Of a stretch of 64,000 nt of DNA, positions 10,370 through 22,071 are shown piece after piece. The DNA lies in assembly GCA_020809705.1 (NCBI GenBank), contig CP085834.1:3534001-3598000 (forward strand), written 5' to 3'. Each line of letters begins with the position of its first letter. Positions within the stretch are counted from its first letter, which is position 1. Source of the stretch: Calonectria ilicicola (lineage: Eukaryota; Ascomycota; Sordariomycetes; Hypocreales; Nectriaceae). The notes beneath the pieces are model-generated. The model did no database searches, was not told the DNA's origin, and was given only the letters and a program-made list of their open reading frames with translations. Both the position numbers and the translations under genes were made by a program.

Positions 10370-13149
10370 TACACTACATGTAGGCAATTAATCTATAGCC
10401 CGCTTGCGGGGTATTTATATCACTTCAGACCGCCGTAGAGTGCTTCAGGAACATGAATCCATATTTGTGTTAGAGTTTTAAATTTCAACAGACCAGCTTG
10501 TTATTTCGAATATGGATGTAACTGTTGCAAGACTGAGGTCTTTGGACCACAAGGATTTTTTGTAATGGACTTTTACAATCGGTGACTGCAGTTGGGTGTC
10601 AAGGGTAGTTATTTGTATACTTAAGGAATGAGATTCCTTCCTTACTTCCTTTCTCCTTTTAATCTCCTTCCTTATCTTGCTTAACCTCCTAGCCTCTTCC
10701 TGTCCTATAACGCTGGGCTGCAACCACAGCTCTTTACCTTTTGGAGGATATAGACTAACCAATCCGTTCTTTTACATAGCGAACATAGAGGTGCTCTACG
10801 GGCGTTCCTGACTTCGATATAGGTGATGTGAACCGTGTGATAGTGGAATTAGAGACTGTAAATTCGAATGTTCTTCTTCCTCGCAGCAAGAGAGATCTTT
10901 TCAGCCTGCCATTATTTCTCTATCCTCATGGGGCCTCCTGGTTCTGATAATTATCTGCCTGTCAGGTTAAAGTTAGTAAGTGGAGAGAAGAACAGATTTA
11001 GTGAATAGATTTGAACAGAGATATACAATAAGAATTAGATGCTGACTTTGTCTTTCCCGGCCAATGCTTCAGCGGATGCAGAGGAAACCGTATCCCTGCT
11101 CTAATATTTGGTCCGATGGAGAAACAAAAAGGTCCTAGCCTGTGCAAAGAAGCCTCGGGGAATATAATTTTTGATTCCCAATTTACCTACCCTTCCAACA
11201 TCCTTGCCCTTGGAGATGTCCACGGAACAGCTTGATATCTAACTATTGCAGCTCAAGCCATCCAATTCCACCCATCTTTCCCCATCTCTCTGAATCCCCC
11301 ACCCCCACCCCCCCCCCAAAAAAAAAACAAGAATTAGAGTTATCTATTAGTTAAGATTATTTTATATACTTGTGTTAATGGAATATTCTTCTGTACTAAA
11401 TCAATCCTTTGTTGCAGTTAGGTTCCATGTCAAAACAAGAAGAGGAGAAGCCATAAGAAACATATGTCAAGGGATGCTGCAGCATTAAATACTAATACAA
11501 GTAGGCTTGTAATTTCGGCCGGGTAATGCTATCCCCGAGAATACGGATTTTAGTTTCTGCCTTGCGAATATCAGCCCAATTTCAAATTGCACCTCGGCTT
11601 AGAATGTGGAACAAGCCTTATCTGTTGGTCTGCAGGATGCCATGTCACAAGAAAACCCATGGTGGGTACTCATTCCGGCTGGCATTGAGCCCCCTGGGAT
11701 TTGTTACCGCCCCCGTCTTGAGCCCCAACACTGCCGGCGGCGGAGTGCGATAGCCTGTTTCGGAAGGCTCTGGGACCGGTGAAGGCAATGTGTTCTCGCT
11801 GGTGATTGGACCCCGCCTTCACACACCGGTCCAAAAGGTCAGCTGGATACTTGCATCCTGCAGCCGAACTTTTCCTGGAAGCTGAATGGTCTGCCATTCC
11901 GAGGGTGACCATTCTGTTTCATTACTCCGCTCGAGCTCAAGTATTATCGCGCCACATGAGACGTTAGCATCCAATTAACGAATGGCCAGGCCGAAGAATG
12001 AGGCTCAAGTGATTTCTGGCAGGAAGCTCCTCAATGCCCACCCTCATGCCTACTTGTCCATTTCCCTTCTGTAGCCTCCTTCCCAGGGAATTGCATTGAT
12101 GGGATAGCTGCAATACAACCAATCTTCAACCACCCCGCTTTGAGCTACATCATGCAGGCGGAGAGAATACTTAAATGCCACTGATGAGCTGAGAAATGTA
12201 TTGAGCACAGCCTTTGTCCAAAATCCAGTTTCGCGGCCATAGCCATCGCCATGTCCAGCTTCATAAGAATCAACAACTACAGGATGCGCCTCGATGTGTT
12301 ACAAGCGTGGCTTGAGTATAAATTTCCTAACGAAAGTCTTCGGTTGGATGTGAGCCAGCGTATTTGTATCCATACTAGTACCAGGGGCAGACCTAACCAG
12401 CGCAGCCGATAAACGGAGAGTTCGTTTTACAGCTACCAGCCCACTTACAGTATACGACCGTATGTAAACAATGAGATTGTGGTAACATTTAGCTAATATA
12501 TATCGAACAGGAGCATGAAAAGGAGGTTCGACAGTTGAGAGGCTGTAGGAAATTTTCGCCATTATAGACCTGGGCTGTGCAGGCACGTTTCGCTGAAAGT
12601 TTTTCAGCTGCGCATGTGAAACAAGGCGACTGGCTTAGCAAGGCGACTGGCTTAGCAAGGCGACCGACTCGGACAAGGCATTTGGATTGGGCACCAACGC
12701 TGATCAGGCATTTCGTCCGTCGCCAGGCTTATCCATTGTTATGCAGGATCTGTCCTATATGGTTAGACCCGTGAAGTCAGCGTTCTGCAGATGCAGCAGC
12801 ATGCGGGATGTGGCGCCTCGAAAATTGTTTTTTTTTGAACAACTTGCGCGCTCTGTGGTGCGATGATTCGCTTTGGTACCCCGCGCTTATGCTAGGCGTT
12901 TTTTTCGTTTGACCAAGAAGAACGGGACATGTGCTCCGCTCAGGCCCAGAAGAGTCGCAGAAAAGGGTGCCTCATGGTTCATTTAAATTCACTTGATTTT
13001 GGTTGAAATGTGATTTGCTTCGCCCATTAATTCACTTTCACACTCGACAATCAAACTTCTCCTTTCGTATAAAGTCGGCCCATGAAAGCCCATATTGTCA
13101 ACATCTGAGCCCCCAGTGTATAAATTGAGCACTTACTTATCCAATCATT
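10370..13149. other. Intergenic, 2.8 kb gene desert
   Basis: No supported gene. It contains a C-run followed by an A-run near 11308-11328, low-complexity CT-rich sequence near 10640-10690 and a short 17-bp tandem repeat described separately. Short open frames here have no domain, no splice-consistent extension and no coding character. Confidence 0.45.
12623..12665. repeat. 17-bp tandem repeat, about 2.5 copies
   Basis: The unit AAGGCGACTGGCTTAGC occurs twice exactly (12623-12639, 12640-12656) and then partly (to 12665, with a change after AAGGCGAC). It lies in non-coding DNA about 490 bp upstream of the CorA-like gene. Confidence 0.85.
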
Positions 13150-15121
13150 ATGGCCATAAACTCGTACGACCAGCTGCTTGACCGCTGCAATAAATGCCTG
13201 TTCTTCCCAGTCAACCAATTGGGGTCGGGGATTTTGAAACGCCATTTGAACAGGCACTTGGAGTATCTGAACGAACACGAAGGGAAATTATTTAATGCTA
13301 AAGAGGAGTATCTGGACTTCCTAGAGATCCGTGACGGCGAGAGTAGTGAGAATACCATTTTATACCCTCAAAAAGCAGGTGGCTAAATATTCTCAGAATA
13401 TCGAGATAAGAGAATATGCGATCGGGTTTCCTTAGAAGGTCATTTTTTTGATAATTACAAAGACCCGAAATGCCGCCATATGTAAGTTATAAGCACTTAT
13501 GGTATAAATTGCTTGTTTTGGCTTACACATCGTAGCTTCTTACGAGTAGAGGATTCACGATCTCCATTAAATTGCTCCAGAAAAACCTTCTCCCTCGTTT
13601 TAGCTTTTCATCAAATCTCTCCTAACTTTTTAGAGTATCTATATTCCTTTGGAGAAACTAATCTTCCGTTGGACTACTCAATGACTGGATTCCAGTCAGA
13701 GGACACTCTGGATGTCCCACAGACTGATGTTTTAGAGATCCCTCGCCTGGGTCGCTCAGGGAGGGAAATTCGTATTTCCTATCTCTTGAGATCAGTTGAG
13801 CGATCAGATATGGATGAAGAATGGCCATGGAAAATTCGTCAAACAGCCGTCTACCATTCATTTGACATGGTTACTGGACGTGCATTTTGGCTGAATATAA
13901 AATCCAATGAGATCATGAAGAAGATTGTTACCGAGTCTTTGAATGAACTCCCAGAGTTCAAATCGAGTGCAGTCGAAGATAAATCTGGAGCATTCGCGTC
14001 TACACTCGCCACGCACCTTATATTTTTGGACTGGTGTGATGGAAATTGGCGCCAGTGCATTAATGACACTGAGAAAGAGCTATGGGCAATTATCAACAAA
14101 GAAAAAACATCACCGCTTGACCAGGATGGACACGCGCGAGCTGTGGCTGGAGTAAAAAGCAACGACCATATGTCCGATGAAAAAAGAAGCTTGTCAAGAA
14201 ATACGACACTAATAGGGACCATTCGTACCAGCACTGGCAAGCTGGTGACCAATATTCAGAAAACATGGAGAAGGCATACTGGTGCTCTACCAAGCCTAGA
14301 TTCCTCCCCGCCGCAAAAACCGCAGTCTATTGCAGAGACGCAAAATCAAGAAGATGTCACCCAAAACTTTGAGATTTTCAACTTTTCAGAGCTACAGAGG
14401 CTACACCACATTGGCGAACGCCTACAAGAGATGCAATTGGTCATAAAATTGGATTCTCAGGCTCTCCGTGATATCAAGGAATACTATCATCATCTTACAA
14501 GTAGACGAAACCTACCCAAAGACCTTCAATGCATAGAAAAGATTTCTGAGTTTGGACGAAGGGTGGATAGAATCGCAAAAAACTTAGAAGTCCGACTGAC
14601 ACAAATAGAATCCATGATCACATGGTTAAATGATGGGAAGGCACTAGTCAGTCTCGATTCCGACCAGCGACCGCGTCAAGTACTAAATTTTGCGTTTACA
14701 GTACGACAACATCTTCCAGTTCAGAAGTATGCAGGCTACTCGCATGTCAGAGAAGTTAACAAAAGAACAAGGAATTAAAATGGAACGTATTGCAAACAGA
14801 ACAGAACAAGACACAAGGTCAATGCACTTTATCACCATCATGACGATGGTGTTCCTGCCAGGCACCTTTGTTGCCGTAAGATATGGATGGCCACCTCTCA
14901 GGCGACGGTTATCGGATCTGACGCTTGACCAGACCTTCTTCCAGAGCGGACTTATCGACTGGCGTGAAAATGTCACAAACTTCGCAGAGGCGATGGATTT
15001 TAATATGGAAGGCTTCTGCTGGTTTTGTCTGATAGCAGTTCCGATCACGTTGGTGATATTCACGTGGTGGATGATATCCGTTAGGAAAAAAAATAAGCGC
15101 ACAGAAGAATCAGCAGTGTGA
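13150..15121 (+). CDS. CorA-like Mg2+ transporter family protein
   Basis: Fungal CorA-like membrane protein of the kind often annotated 'Mg2+ transporter protein, CorA-like'. Four exons: 13150-13378, 13436-13481, 13536-14646 and 14702-15121, giving 601 aa. The tiny second exon rebuilds CRHIFLRVEDSRSPLNCSRKTFS...FHQISPNFLEYLYSFG, a family signature; the last intron (GTCAGT...TACTAA...ACAG) joins GKAL to YDNIFQFRS. A long hydrophilic and partly helical region is followed by TM1 (MHFITIMTMVFLPGTFVAV, ~503-521) and TM2 (~566-586). The pore motif GMN of true CorA channels is not present after TM1, so Mg2+ transport is doubtful. The N-terminus has a CNKC...HLNRH pattern that could bind zinc. Start ATG chosen because it is the first in frame and precedes this region. 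Confidence 0.8.
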
Positions 15122-16087
15122 AGATATCAGATATTTCAATTGGTTTTATGGTGGCTGTGCGCTTGACTGGGAGACTTTGGCGCTAGTGTGGGGGATTTCA
15201 ACCAGCCGAAGTGGAATAGGTCACGGAGCTTATCTGTAGCTGAATTCACTTGATAACCCGAATGTCATGTTTGGTCTATTATACGATGCAGTAAGAATTT
15301 AGCTGAGAGGTAAAGAAATTTCCTAACCCAGTTTGCAAACTGGTTTGCACAAGACCAAACGTTCAGCTAATGCATGTTCAGCCAAGGTGGTAAGCAAGGC
15401 GCACCATGAGGCGCCAGGCAGACAGCAAACGCACAAGGCAAAGTGATCTCATGAAGAAAGCCCCGCAGCTCACTAGTCTGTTGGTGTCTTGGCAGTGTCG
15501 CAGCTTTGGCCAGTCTTTTTGCACGCCAAATGCACAAGGCTCCTTGTGGAAAGCCCCCAAGCCCCGATGTGGAGACATGGAGTTTGCCTTGCTCGCCCGC
15601 AGAAAATAGTGGCTTGAGTGGCAAAAGTATTGATTCGCCTTGTGCAATGAGAATTGAGAATGACGGCAAAATTGTGCCGTACCGTTCACACTTTTGTGGG
15701 TGTAGAGCTATGCCTTTCTGAATTGGTATCAATAGGACTGTTGAAACGTAATGACATGCCGATGCAATCAAAAATAGATTCCACTTTTCCTTTCCTTTCC
15801 CACGGCCTGGATTGATGCTACCCTGACACCACCAGCTTCTGGCTTTTAACCCTGTCGTCTCCCCCTTCTGGTGAGGTTCTGGTTTGACCTGCTTATTCTG
15901 ACCCCTTTCCCCTGCCTCAAAAGGGCACGCAGTGGTTGCCTTGACTCGAACCCCATTTTATGCGCCCTCCATTTTTGACTTCTGTCAATTCCCTGACATT
16001 CTCACCTTGGTTACTTCCTGTGGGAGACTCGGCCGTTCTCAACCAAGCTCTCGATCCGCGATCAAATTTTACAAGACGCTCAGCGAA
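15122..16087. other. Intergenic between CorA-like gene and kinase gene
   Basis: No gene seen. It holds a perfect 16-bp palindrome at 15328-15343 (listed separately) and a pyrimidine-rich stretch near 15780-15930 just before the kinase gene, as is common in fungal promoters. Confidence 0.4.
15328..15343. repeat. Perfect 16-bp palindrome
   Basis: CCAGTTTGCAAACTGG reads the same on both strands. It sits 207 bp after the CorA-like stop and 745 bp before the kinase start; a second GTTTGC follows immediately at 15343. It may be a regulator site or a chance palindrome. Confidence 0.6.
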
Positions 16088-19010
16088 ATGCCTGGTCGAC
16101 TTGTCAACGCGTTTGCCGAGACTATAAATGAAAAAAAGAGAGTAGGCCGAAATGAGATAGAGGGGGACGAAAAGCCCAATTATTTCCCGCGGTCGGCCCT
16201 TCAACAATATTGGACGGAGGAGAAACTGAAGGAGACTTTTCTTCAGTCTGATCCAGTGATAATCCAGAAGCCAAAGGAGATAGCCGAGCATTATCTTCTG
16301 ACCTTCTCTATCCTAGTTCATATTGGAAAACCGGAGGCAATAGAACAATTTACTCAATACGAACGCGACGACCAACATCTACCCCTCATCGCAAAGCCGC
16401 ATGAATGGCCGGAGAACATATTTTATGATGAGCTATTCGACAGGTTCTTTGAGAATCAGTGGCCATTTTGTCCCCGGCAGTTCCGTGATGGATCCATGCA
16501 CAAGAGAAAGCTGCATCCCCGGGTTATTTTGCCAGTAAAGTACGAGAAATGCCTAAGCCAGTCGTCGACAGATGTGGCTGCAGTGTGGAAAGTTGAGATT
16601 GACGACGAGTACATCGATCATACAGAAATACCATCAGTAAGAAGATACATTATGAAGCCCGTATTGTCTCTAATATTCTCACAGAATATTGTTGCTTTCA
16701 AAGTCTACCAAGATGAGGAATCCGAAAACTTGTTTACATCTGAAGCAGATGCCTATAACAGCTTTCCAGAGGAGTCCGAACAGTACATCGTCAACTGCTA
16801 TGGAACCTTCCAGCAAGGACAAAAACGCACTCTCATCTTAGAGTACACTCCGAACGGCAGTTTATTGGATTTCTTTAAGCGGACATCCCTTCCAACCAGG
16901 AATGACCTTGACAAACTTTGGACAGCATTATTTGATATGCTACAGGCTTTACACACTATTCATGAGATGAATAAACCAAAAGATGTTGACTCGCAAAAGT
17001 GGGTCCTATCATCGTAAGTTGAAGATACATGTCATTTGAGCATAAATGAAAACTAATAAAGAATAGAACACATCACGACGTCCAACCAGTGAACATCCTT
17101 GTCTTCCAAAAAGACCCGAATCTACCCTTCAACATCAGATTTAAACTCGCAGATTTTGGGTCAAGCCACATACGGAAAAAGATTGCAGGTCGCAGGCATA
17201 GTTCTGCAGAGCCGAGATATGGAAATCGAATGTACAGTGGGTGTCCAGAAAATCACCAATGATTTCTACGTGTGCTAACGGAAAGACCCAAGTTGCACCG
17301 GAGTCTTGCAGGTTATATGATGTTCAAGACCCTCTCCCAAACGGAGTGGAGCCGACAGTTGATGTGTGGTCACTCGGCGCCGTCTTCAGTGAGATATTAG
17401 TTTGGTCTATTTTGGGCGAGAAAGGCCGCGAATCCTACCGACTGCAAAGACTTGAAGAGACCTCAGAGCATAAATCAATGCGCGGAAGCGGATACGACGG
17501 ATCCTTTCATAACGGTGATTCGAGACTTAATGCTGTTGATGCAATGCATGAGCAGGCCCTTAGTGAAGCGCGGAGAATGGATGACATATCTCCCGTTATT
17601 AGCGAGGTTATTCTCGATTGCATGCTTCTGAAGAAAGTCAGAGGGCGGCTTGATCCTATCCAAGTTTTATGGCAGTTTCAAGATAGGATCAAAAATCGGC
17701 CAAGGTCATCGAACCGGCGCATTCTATTGGATGAGACACCAGTTGGGCGACGAGAACCGCACGTTCGCGATACACGCCGTCACACTTACCACAATCTGGC
17801 CACGTCAGAATCAGAGCATCGGGAGCCTGAAGAGGTAAATGGGAGTGAAAGCCGTCCTGCGAAATTTAAAAATTTCAATTCCGATTCAGCCGTCCTTAGG
17901 ATCCATCCAAACGGTGTCAAACGTCCTGAATCAACTTATAAAACGACAACTGGCAATTATGAGCGATCTTCCTCGACTAGCCATACTACAAGCGACTATG
18001 ACCAAACGACGTTGGAGAATCGGCGGGCGAATGGCAATTCTTCTCAAGATTCCTCCGATGTGCTTCATGAAAGCCCAAGCGAATCTGAGAGTTTGGGCAA
18101 TAGAGCAGAGCCTGGAACAAAAAATACCAATACAGGCAACACTTTATCACGGCAGCCACTACCTAGCCTCCTTCATCACACAAGTCTGAATATGAAAAAT
18201 ACCAACCCCCGTGGCTCGCTAGATCCGCAACAGCAAGTCGCGGAAAGTATGCCGGACGAGCGGAACGTCACAATCGCCAAAGTGTACAAACTAATAGAAA
18301 AGAAGGATGGGCTTTTTGGTTTTCTCGGACAGAAAACCAAAGCCAAAAAGAAGCTTTTGGATCTGCCTGGTATTTCAAAGGCATTGGCCAAAATTAGGGC
18401 AGTAGGAGGCCGTGAACAGGTATGTTTGATCTTCGGTCCAGATGAAAATGTTGTAAAGTCAACTAATACAATTTGGTCTCAGATTTTCCTTGTGGATGAC
18501 TTTGAGTCAATGAAGCCCTTTAAAGAGCAGGTTCAAAAGGCAATCCGAGTCATCAGTTATTATGTCAAGGATGTGGATCCTAATAGCGCTGAGCTTTACT
18601 ACACATCCGAGTTACATGCACCTATTCGTTGTTCAGAAAGTTCGGTTTTCGAAACTTCGGTCAAAAACCACACATTTAAACCCGGAGAGTGCCCCATGCA
18701 GCACAGTTTGAACAACATTCTGGACTATATCATGAATAGCTCAGGATATAGGCAAAAATACGTGAGCCTTTACGTGTTTACTGACGGTGTGTGGGAAGCC
18801 GGAGCCTCGCAAGCCGATGCGTTCATCGCTCGCGCGGCCAAGCAGTTGATTGATAATAAAGCTCTGAAGCAAAAAGTCATGATACAATTTATTCGTTTCG
18901 GAGACAGCCCACCGGGAATTGAACGACTACGACATTTAGATGATGATATTGTGGAAGATTTCGGTCTTACAGAAGATTTGTGCGTCCAATTTTCACGTTT
19001 GCTAGTCTAA
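16088..19010 (+). CDS. Degenerate protein kinase fused to vWA-like domain
   Basis: Three exons (16088-17013, 17067-17236, 17293-19010) encode 937 aa. Residues ~1-190 are a fungal-specific N-terminal region. The kinase domain follows: VAFKVYQ (beta-3 Lys), GxxxxGQKRTLILEYTPNGSLLDFF hinge region, catalytic loop HHDVQPVNIL, LADFGSSH and APES..VDVWSLGAVFSEI. The glycine loop is not recognisable and the usual catalytic-loop Lys (HRDLK) is Gln, so activity may be weak or absent. A ~350-residue polar, low-complexity linker leads to a C-terminal vWA-like domain (~740-930) with FLVDDFESM in place of DDSGSM and VFTDG; the metal-site Ser and Thr are partly lost. The second intron must use GTGGGT at 17237, which yields RYGNRMYIAPES. 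Likely role in signalling or self/non-self recognition, by analogy only. Start is the first ATG in frame. Confidence 0.78.
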
Positions 19011-19831
19011 TTGTACTGACATTTAAACTTAGTGATATCGTGGATACAAAAAGCTACAAGGATAGTGTTCCCAATATTCTTGTTGGGAGCATTTGTTCGA
19101 CGATTGACCAAAGAAAAGCGACGATGAGGGTTGAACTCCCACATACAGCAAAGGAGACAATGGTGAGCGGCCGGAACCTTTGGGGGACAAAAAGGACTGC
19201 ATAATTGTTCTAGTAAGAGATGGAGAGTCTTTATATGTGTAACGAAGAATGAAGATATGAATCTGGCGTTTATAGAGGAGTTGGAATATTCATGGTTTTT
19301 GTCACATTTATTTTTTCCACTTTCTTATCTCGTTCGAGCGTTTCTCTTTCTAGATTAATATAAATTCAAAAGAAATTTAATCGTCCAAAATATTTAGTAG
19401 AATACAATTCAGTTACAAATCATCTCAACTTAAATAACCGAAGCCCTTCGTTTGAATAATCCCCGTAGATAAAAATGCAATCGTCCTTAGAAAGATTGGA
19501 CGCTCAATTGGTTTAGGCAGATAGGTGTGGCGGACGTGGAGGTAAGCCAGTTAATTGGTGGTGGGCTCGATCATATCGTCATAAGTAGGACCAAATTAGG
19601 GGGTTTACAAAGGTGCATAAAAGAAGCTAATGTTAGACATACTTGGCTTCAAAAAACGGTGGGTCGTAGCACTGAATGTGTTCGAATTCACCTTGATTGG
19701 CTGCCTTGATCGATGCAACCTACATGCGCCAGGGCTACAAGGGTCGTTCTACATGGTTGGGCTCAGTTAAAAAGCAGTTTTTTTTCCTACTCTAACCTTT
19801 TCAACCCAAACAATCCGGAATCACCATCAAT
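19011..19831. other. Intergenic between kinase and F-box genes
   Basis: No gene seen; AT-rich around 19330-19440. Probably terminator of the kinase gene and promoter of the F-box gene, both on the plus strand. Confidence 0.4.
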
Positions 19832-21805
19832 ATGGAGTGGGCTTCACTATCCAGACTAGAAAAACTTCCTCTACCTCTCCTGCAGTCCATCTGTGGATAT
19901 CTTGCTCATTGCACACCCAAGAGACGCAGCCTTTTTGACTTCTCTCTGGTCAGCAGAATTTGTAGCAGCGCTACAGATATCGAGAGATTCCACCATGTGC
20001 ACATCAATGTGCGCACACCGGACCAGCTACGTCACAACGTCCAGCAGTGGAAGGAAATTCTTGATCTTCAATATCGCTTTCGCCATGTGCGAATCCTGAA
20101 GATTAGCGGGCTTATGAATCCCTTTGCAACTTCGCAAGAAGAGGATAAAAATGAGAACAAGTCTGCCCGATGTATCAGCGACATGGGTGATTGGGATGCT
20201 GAAGACTTAGACTTGTTCAGCCCACCCAAAAAGCACTTCCCTGTTTACTTTTCCGCTGTGCCACACACAGAAGAAGAGACCAGAAGTAGACATGAAGAGG
20301 CTTGGTTACCTCTGGCCCAGCTGTGCAGGATGTTTCCAGCTCTTTGCGGCGTCTACGCGTGCGAGAACCGGATGTCGCGCTGCCTTCTCTCAGCAATACA
20401 CGAGAAACACCTGGAATCCCACTTGCACATACACTCCTTCAGTCTTCGCAGCCTTCGTCATTCTACTCGCGATCCAGCACCTCCAATTGACCCTGATGAG
20501 CTAGCACTGGCCACTTCACCATGCCTGTTCAGCCTTTGCGTGTCAGTGGACCCATACATGGGTCCCGCACAGGTCGACTATCACGATGAAGCTGTACTTT
20601 GTATGGTTCAAGGTCTGGCACCAAAGTTGAGAGGTGTGCAATATTGGAGGCCCTATATGAGCATCGACCGATGGGTTCCTCCTCCGCGGCCCCAGTGGCA
20701 AGGTTTTCCACTCTGTGATGCTGCATCAGCGAGAAATGAGTCTCGCAAGGGTCAGCTCCAAAGCCTATTTTTAGGAGGTAGTGGGGTGATTGGCTCAGTT
20801 GATATCGTCAAATGGAGCAATCACAGTGATTTTCGCGCGTTGCGTTCGCTTGAAATACAATGTCCCCTCATGCCAGATGGCCTCCGGCAGCTGACCCAAT
20901 TAGCTTCTCACGGACTTTTCATAAATCTGAACTCTTTGAGGATCGTAATCGATGATAGAATCACTGACTCCGGGTTGGAACCCACTTTGGTAGATCTTTT
21001 GCGATCAATAAGGCCTCTACAAAGTCTTGAATTAACTGGTAGCCCAGTCAGAGAGGCTCCAGTTGATGCAGTCCTGCAACATCATGCGAGCGAGATACTT
21101 AAGCTCAAGCTGCGACCAAACCCGGCATCATTCGACTTTTTTCTTGGTCGCGCTGAAGAATTCTCACAAAAGCTTCTCCAGCTCAATCAATTAGAGATCT
21201 GTGTGCCTAGATTACAGGGAAGGGAACAGGAGGTTGTCGTCTACCGCTCGTTGGGTAGGCTACCCCGACTGGAGCGTTTGAAGTTGATGCTTGACTGTTC
21301 CATTGCCGTGGCTCAAAATCTGGAAGATGTTAATGAAGAGGATGAAGAGTATGAAGAAGAAGATGATGATAATGGGACAATCTATATCAACGGTTTCGGA
21401 ACACTATCCCATGCTTTGATGCAGGATGCATTTATCAATGCAGCTCTTGATTCGACCCTTGCGCTAGACATATTCAAGATACTCAGCAGCAGAAACACTA
21501 GTTTACGCGCCGTGAAGCTACAACCTTGGGGCTGGCAGCGTGGGTCGCCTTTTGGCATGGTCATGGAATGGATTGGAAGGAGATGGCTGATTCAGAGAGA
21601 CACATTAGGCGAAGTCACTCTGCGTGAGATGAATGAAGAAAATAGGATGATCGAGTTGGGCCAGATATTTGCTAATGGGGAGCGGTGTACCCTTGGAACT
21701 GAGACGAAGATGTGCAAAGCTGTTTGGGGTGCTCTCTGGCCAAAAAGATCCCAATGTTGGTGGAACGACTGGTCCAGCTTTCCATTAGCTCTGGATTCTA
21801 ACTAG
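19832..21805 (+). CDS. F-box domain protein
   Basis: Intronless gene for 657 aa. Residues ~9-45 (LEKLPLPLLQSICGYLAHC...LFDFSLVSRICSSAT) match an F-box, the Skp1-binding helix bundle of SCF ubiquitin ligases. The remainder has repeated Leu-rich segments (LRSLEIQCPL, LNSLRIVIDD, LQSLELTGSP, LNQLEICVP, LERLKLMLD) suggesting an irregular leucine-rich fold that would bind substrates. A Glu/Asp tract (EEDEEYEEEDDDN) lies at ~500. The ATG follows a CATCAAT context and is the first in frame. The target protein is unknown. This type of F-box protein is numerous and fast-evolving in Pezizomycotina. Confidence 0.82.
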   Translation: MEWASLSRLEKLPLPLLQSICGYLAHCTPKRRSLFDFSLVSRICSSATDIERFHHVHINVRTPDQLRHNVQQWKEILDLQYRFRHVRILKISGLMNPFATSQEEDKNENKSARCISDMGDWDAEDLDLFSPPKKHFPVYFSAVPHTEEETRSRHEEAWLPLAQLCRMFPALCGVYACENRMSRCLLSAIHEKHLESHLHIHSFSLRSLRHSTRDPAPPIDPDELALATSPCLFSLCVSVDPYMGPAQVDYHDEAVLCMVQGLAPKLRGVQYWRPYMSIDRWVPPPRPQWQGFPLCDAASARNESRKGQLQSLFLGGSGVIGSVDIVKWSNHSDFRALRSLEIQCPLMPDGLRQLTQLASHGLFINLNSLRIVIDDRITDSGLEPTLVDLLRSIRPLQSLELTGSPVREAPVDAVLQHHASEILKLKLRPNPASFDFFLGRAEEFSQKLLQLNQLEICVPRLQGREQEVVVYRSLGRLPRLERLKLMLDCSIAVAQNLEDVNEEDEEYEEEDDDNGTIYINGFGTLSHALMQDAFINAALDSTLALDIFKILSSRNTSLRAVKLQPWGWQRGSPFGMVMEWIGRRWLIQRDTLGEVTLREMNEENRMIELGQIFANGERCTLGTETKMCKAVWGALWPKRSQCWWNDWSSFPLALDSN

Positions 21806-22071
21806 CTGAACCTGGCTATTATTAGACCTACCAAATCCCAACCTCATACAACTTCACCCATGCCCTATCTGTTGAATCTTTGGATCTCTTCATTATGACA
21901 TGCGCCCGTCGAACATAGCTGTTCTCATGGCGAAAGCACAAATGACAGTCCAATTCCCCCAACTCGATAATGGCACGATTCTAGCCTTCCCCAAAATTTG
22001 ATGATTCCGCCTCTAATCCAATTTCACCCTTGATTAAGATACCTCCGTCCATACTTTATTTTGAAATGCAT

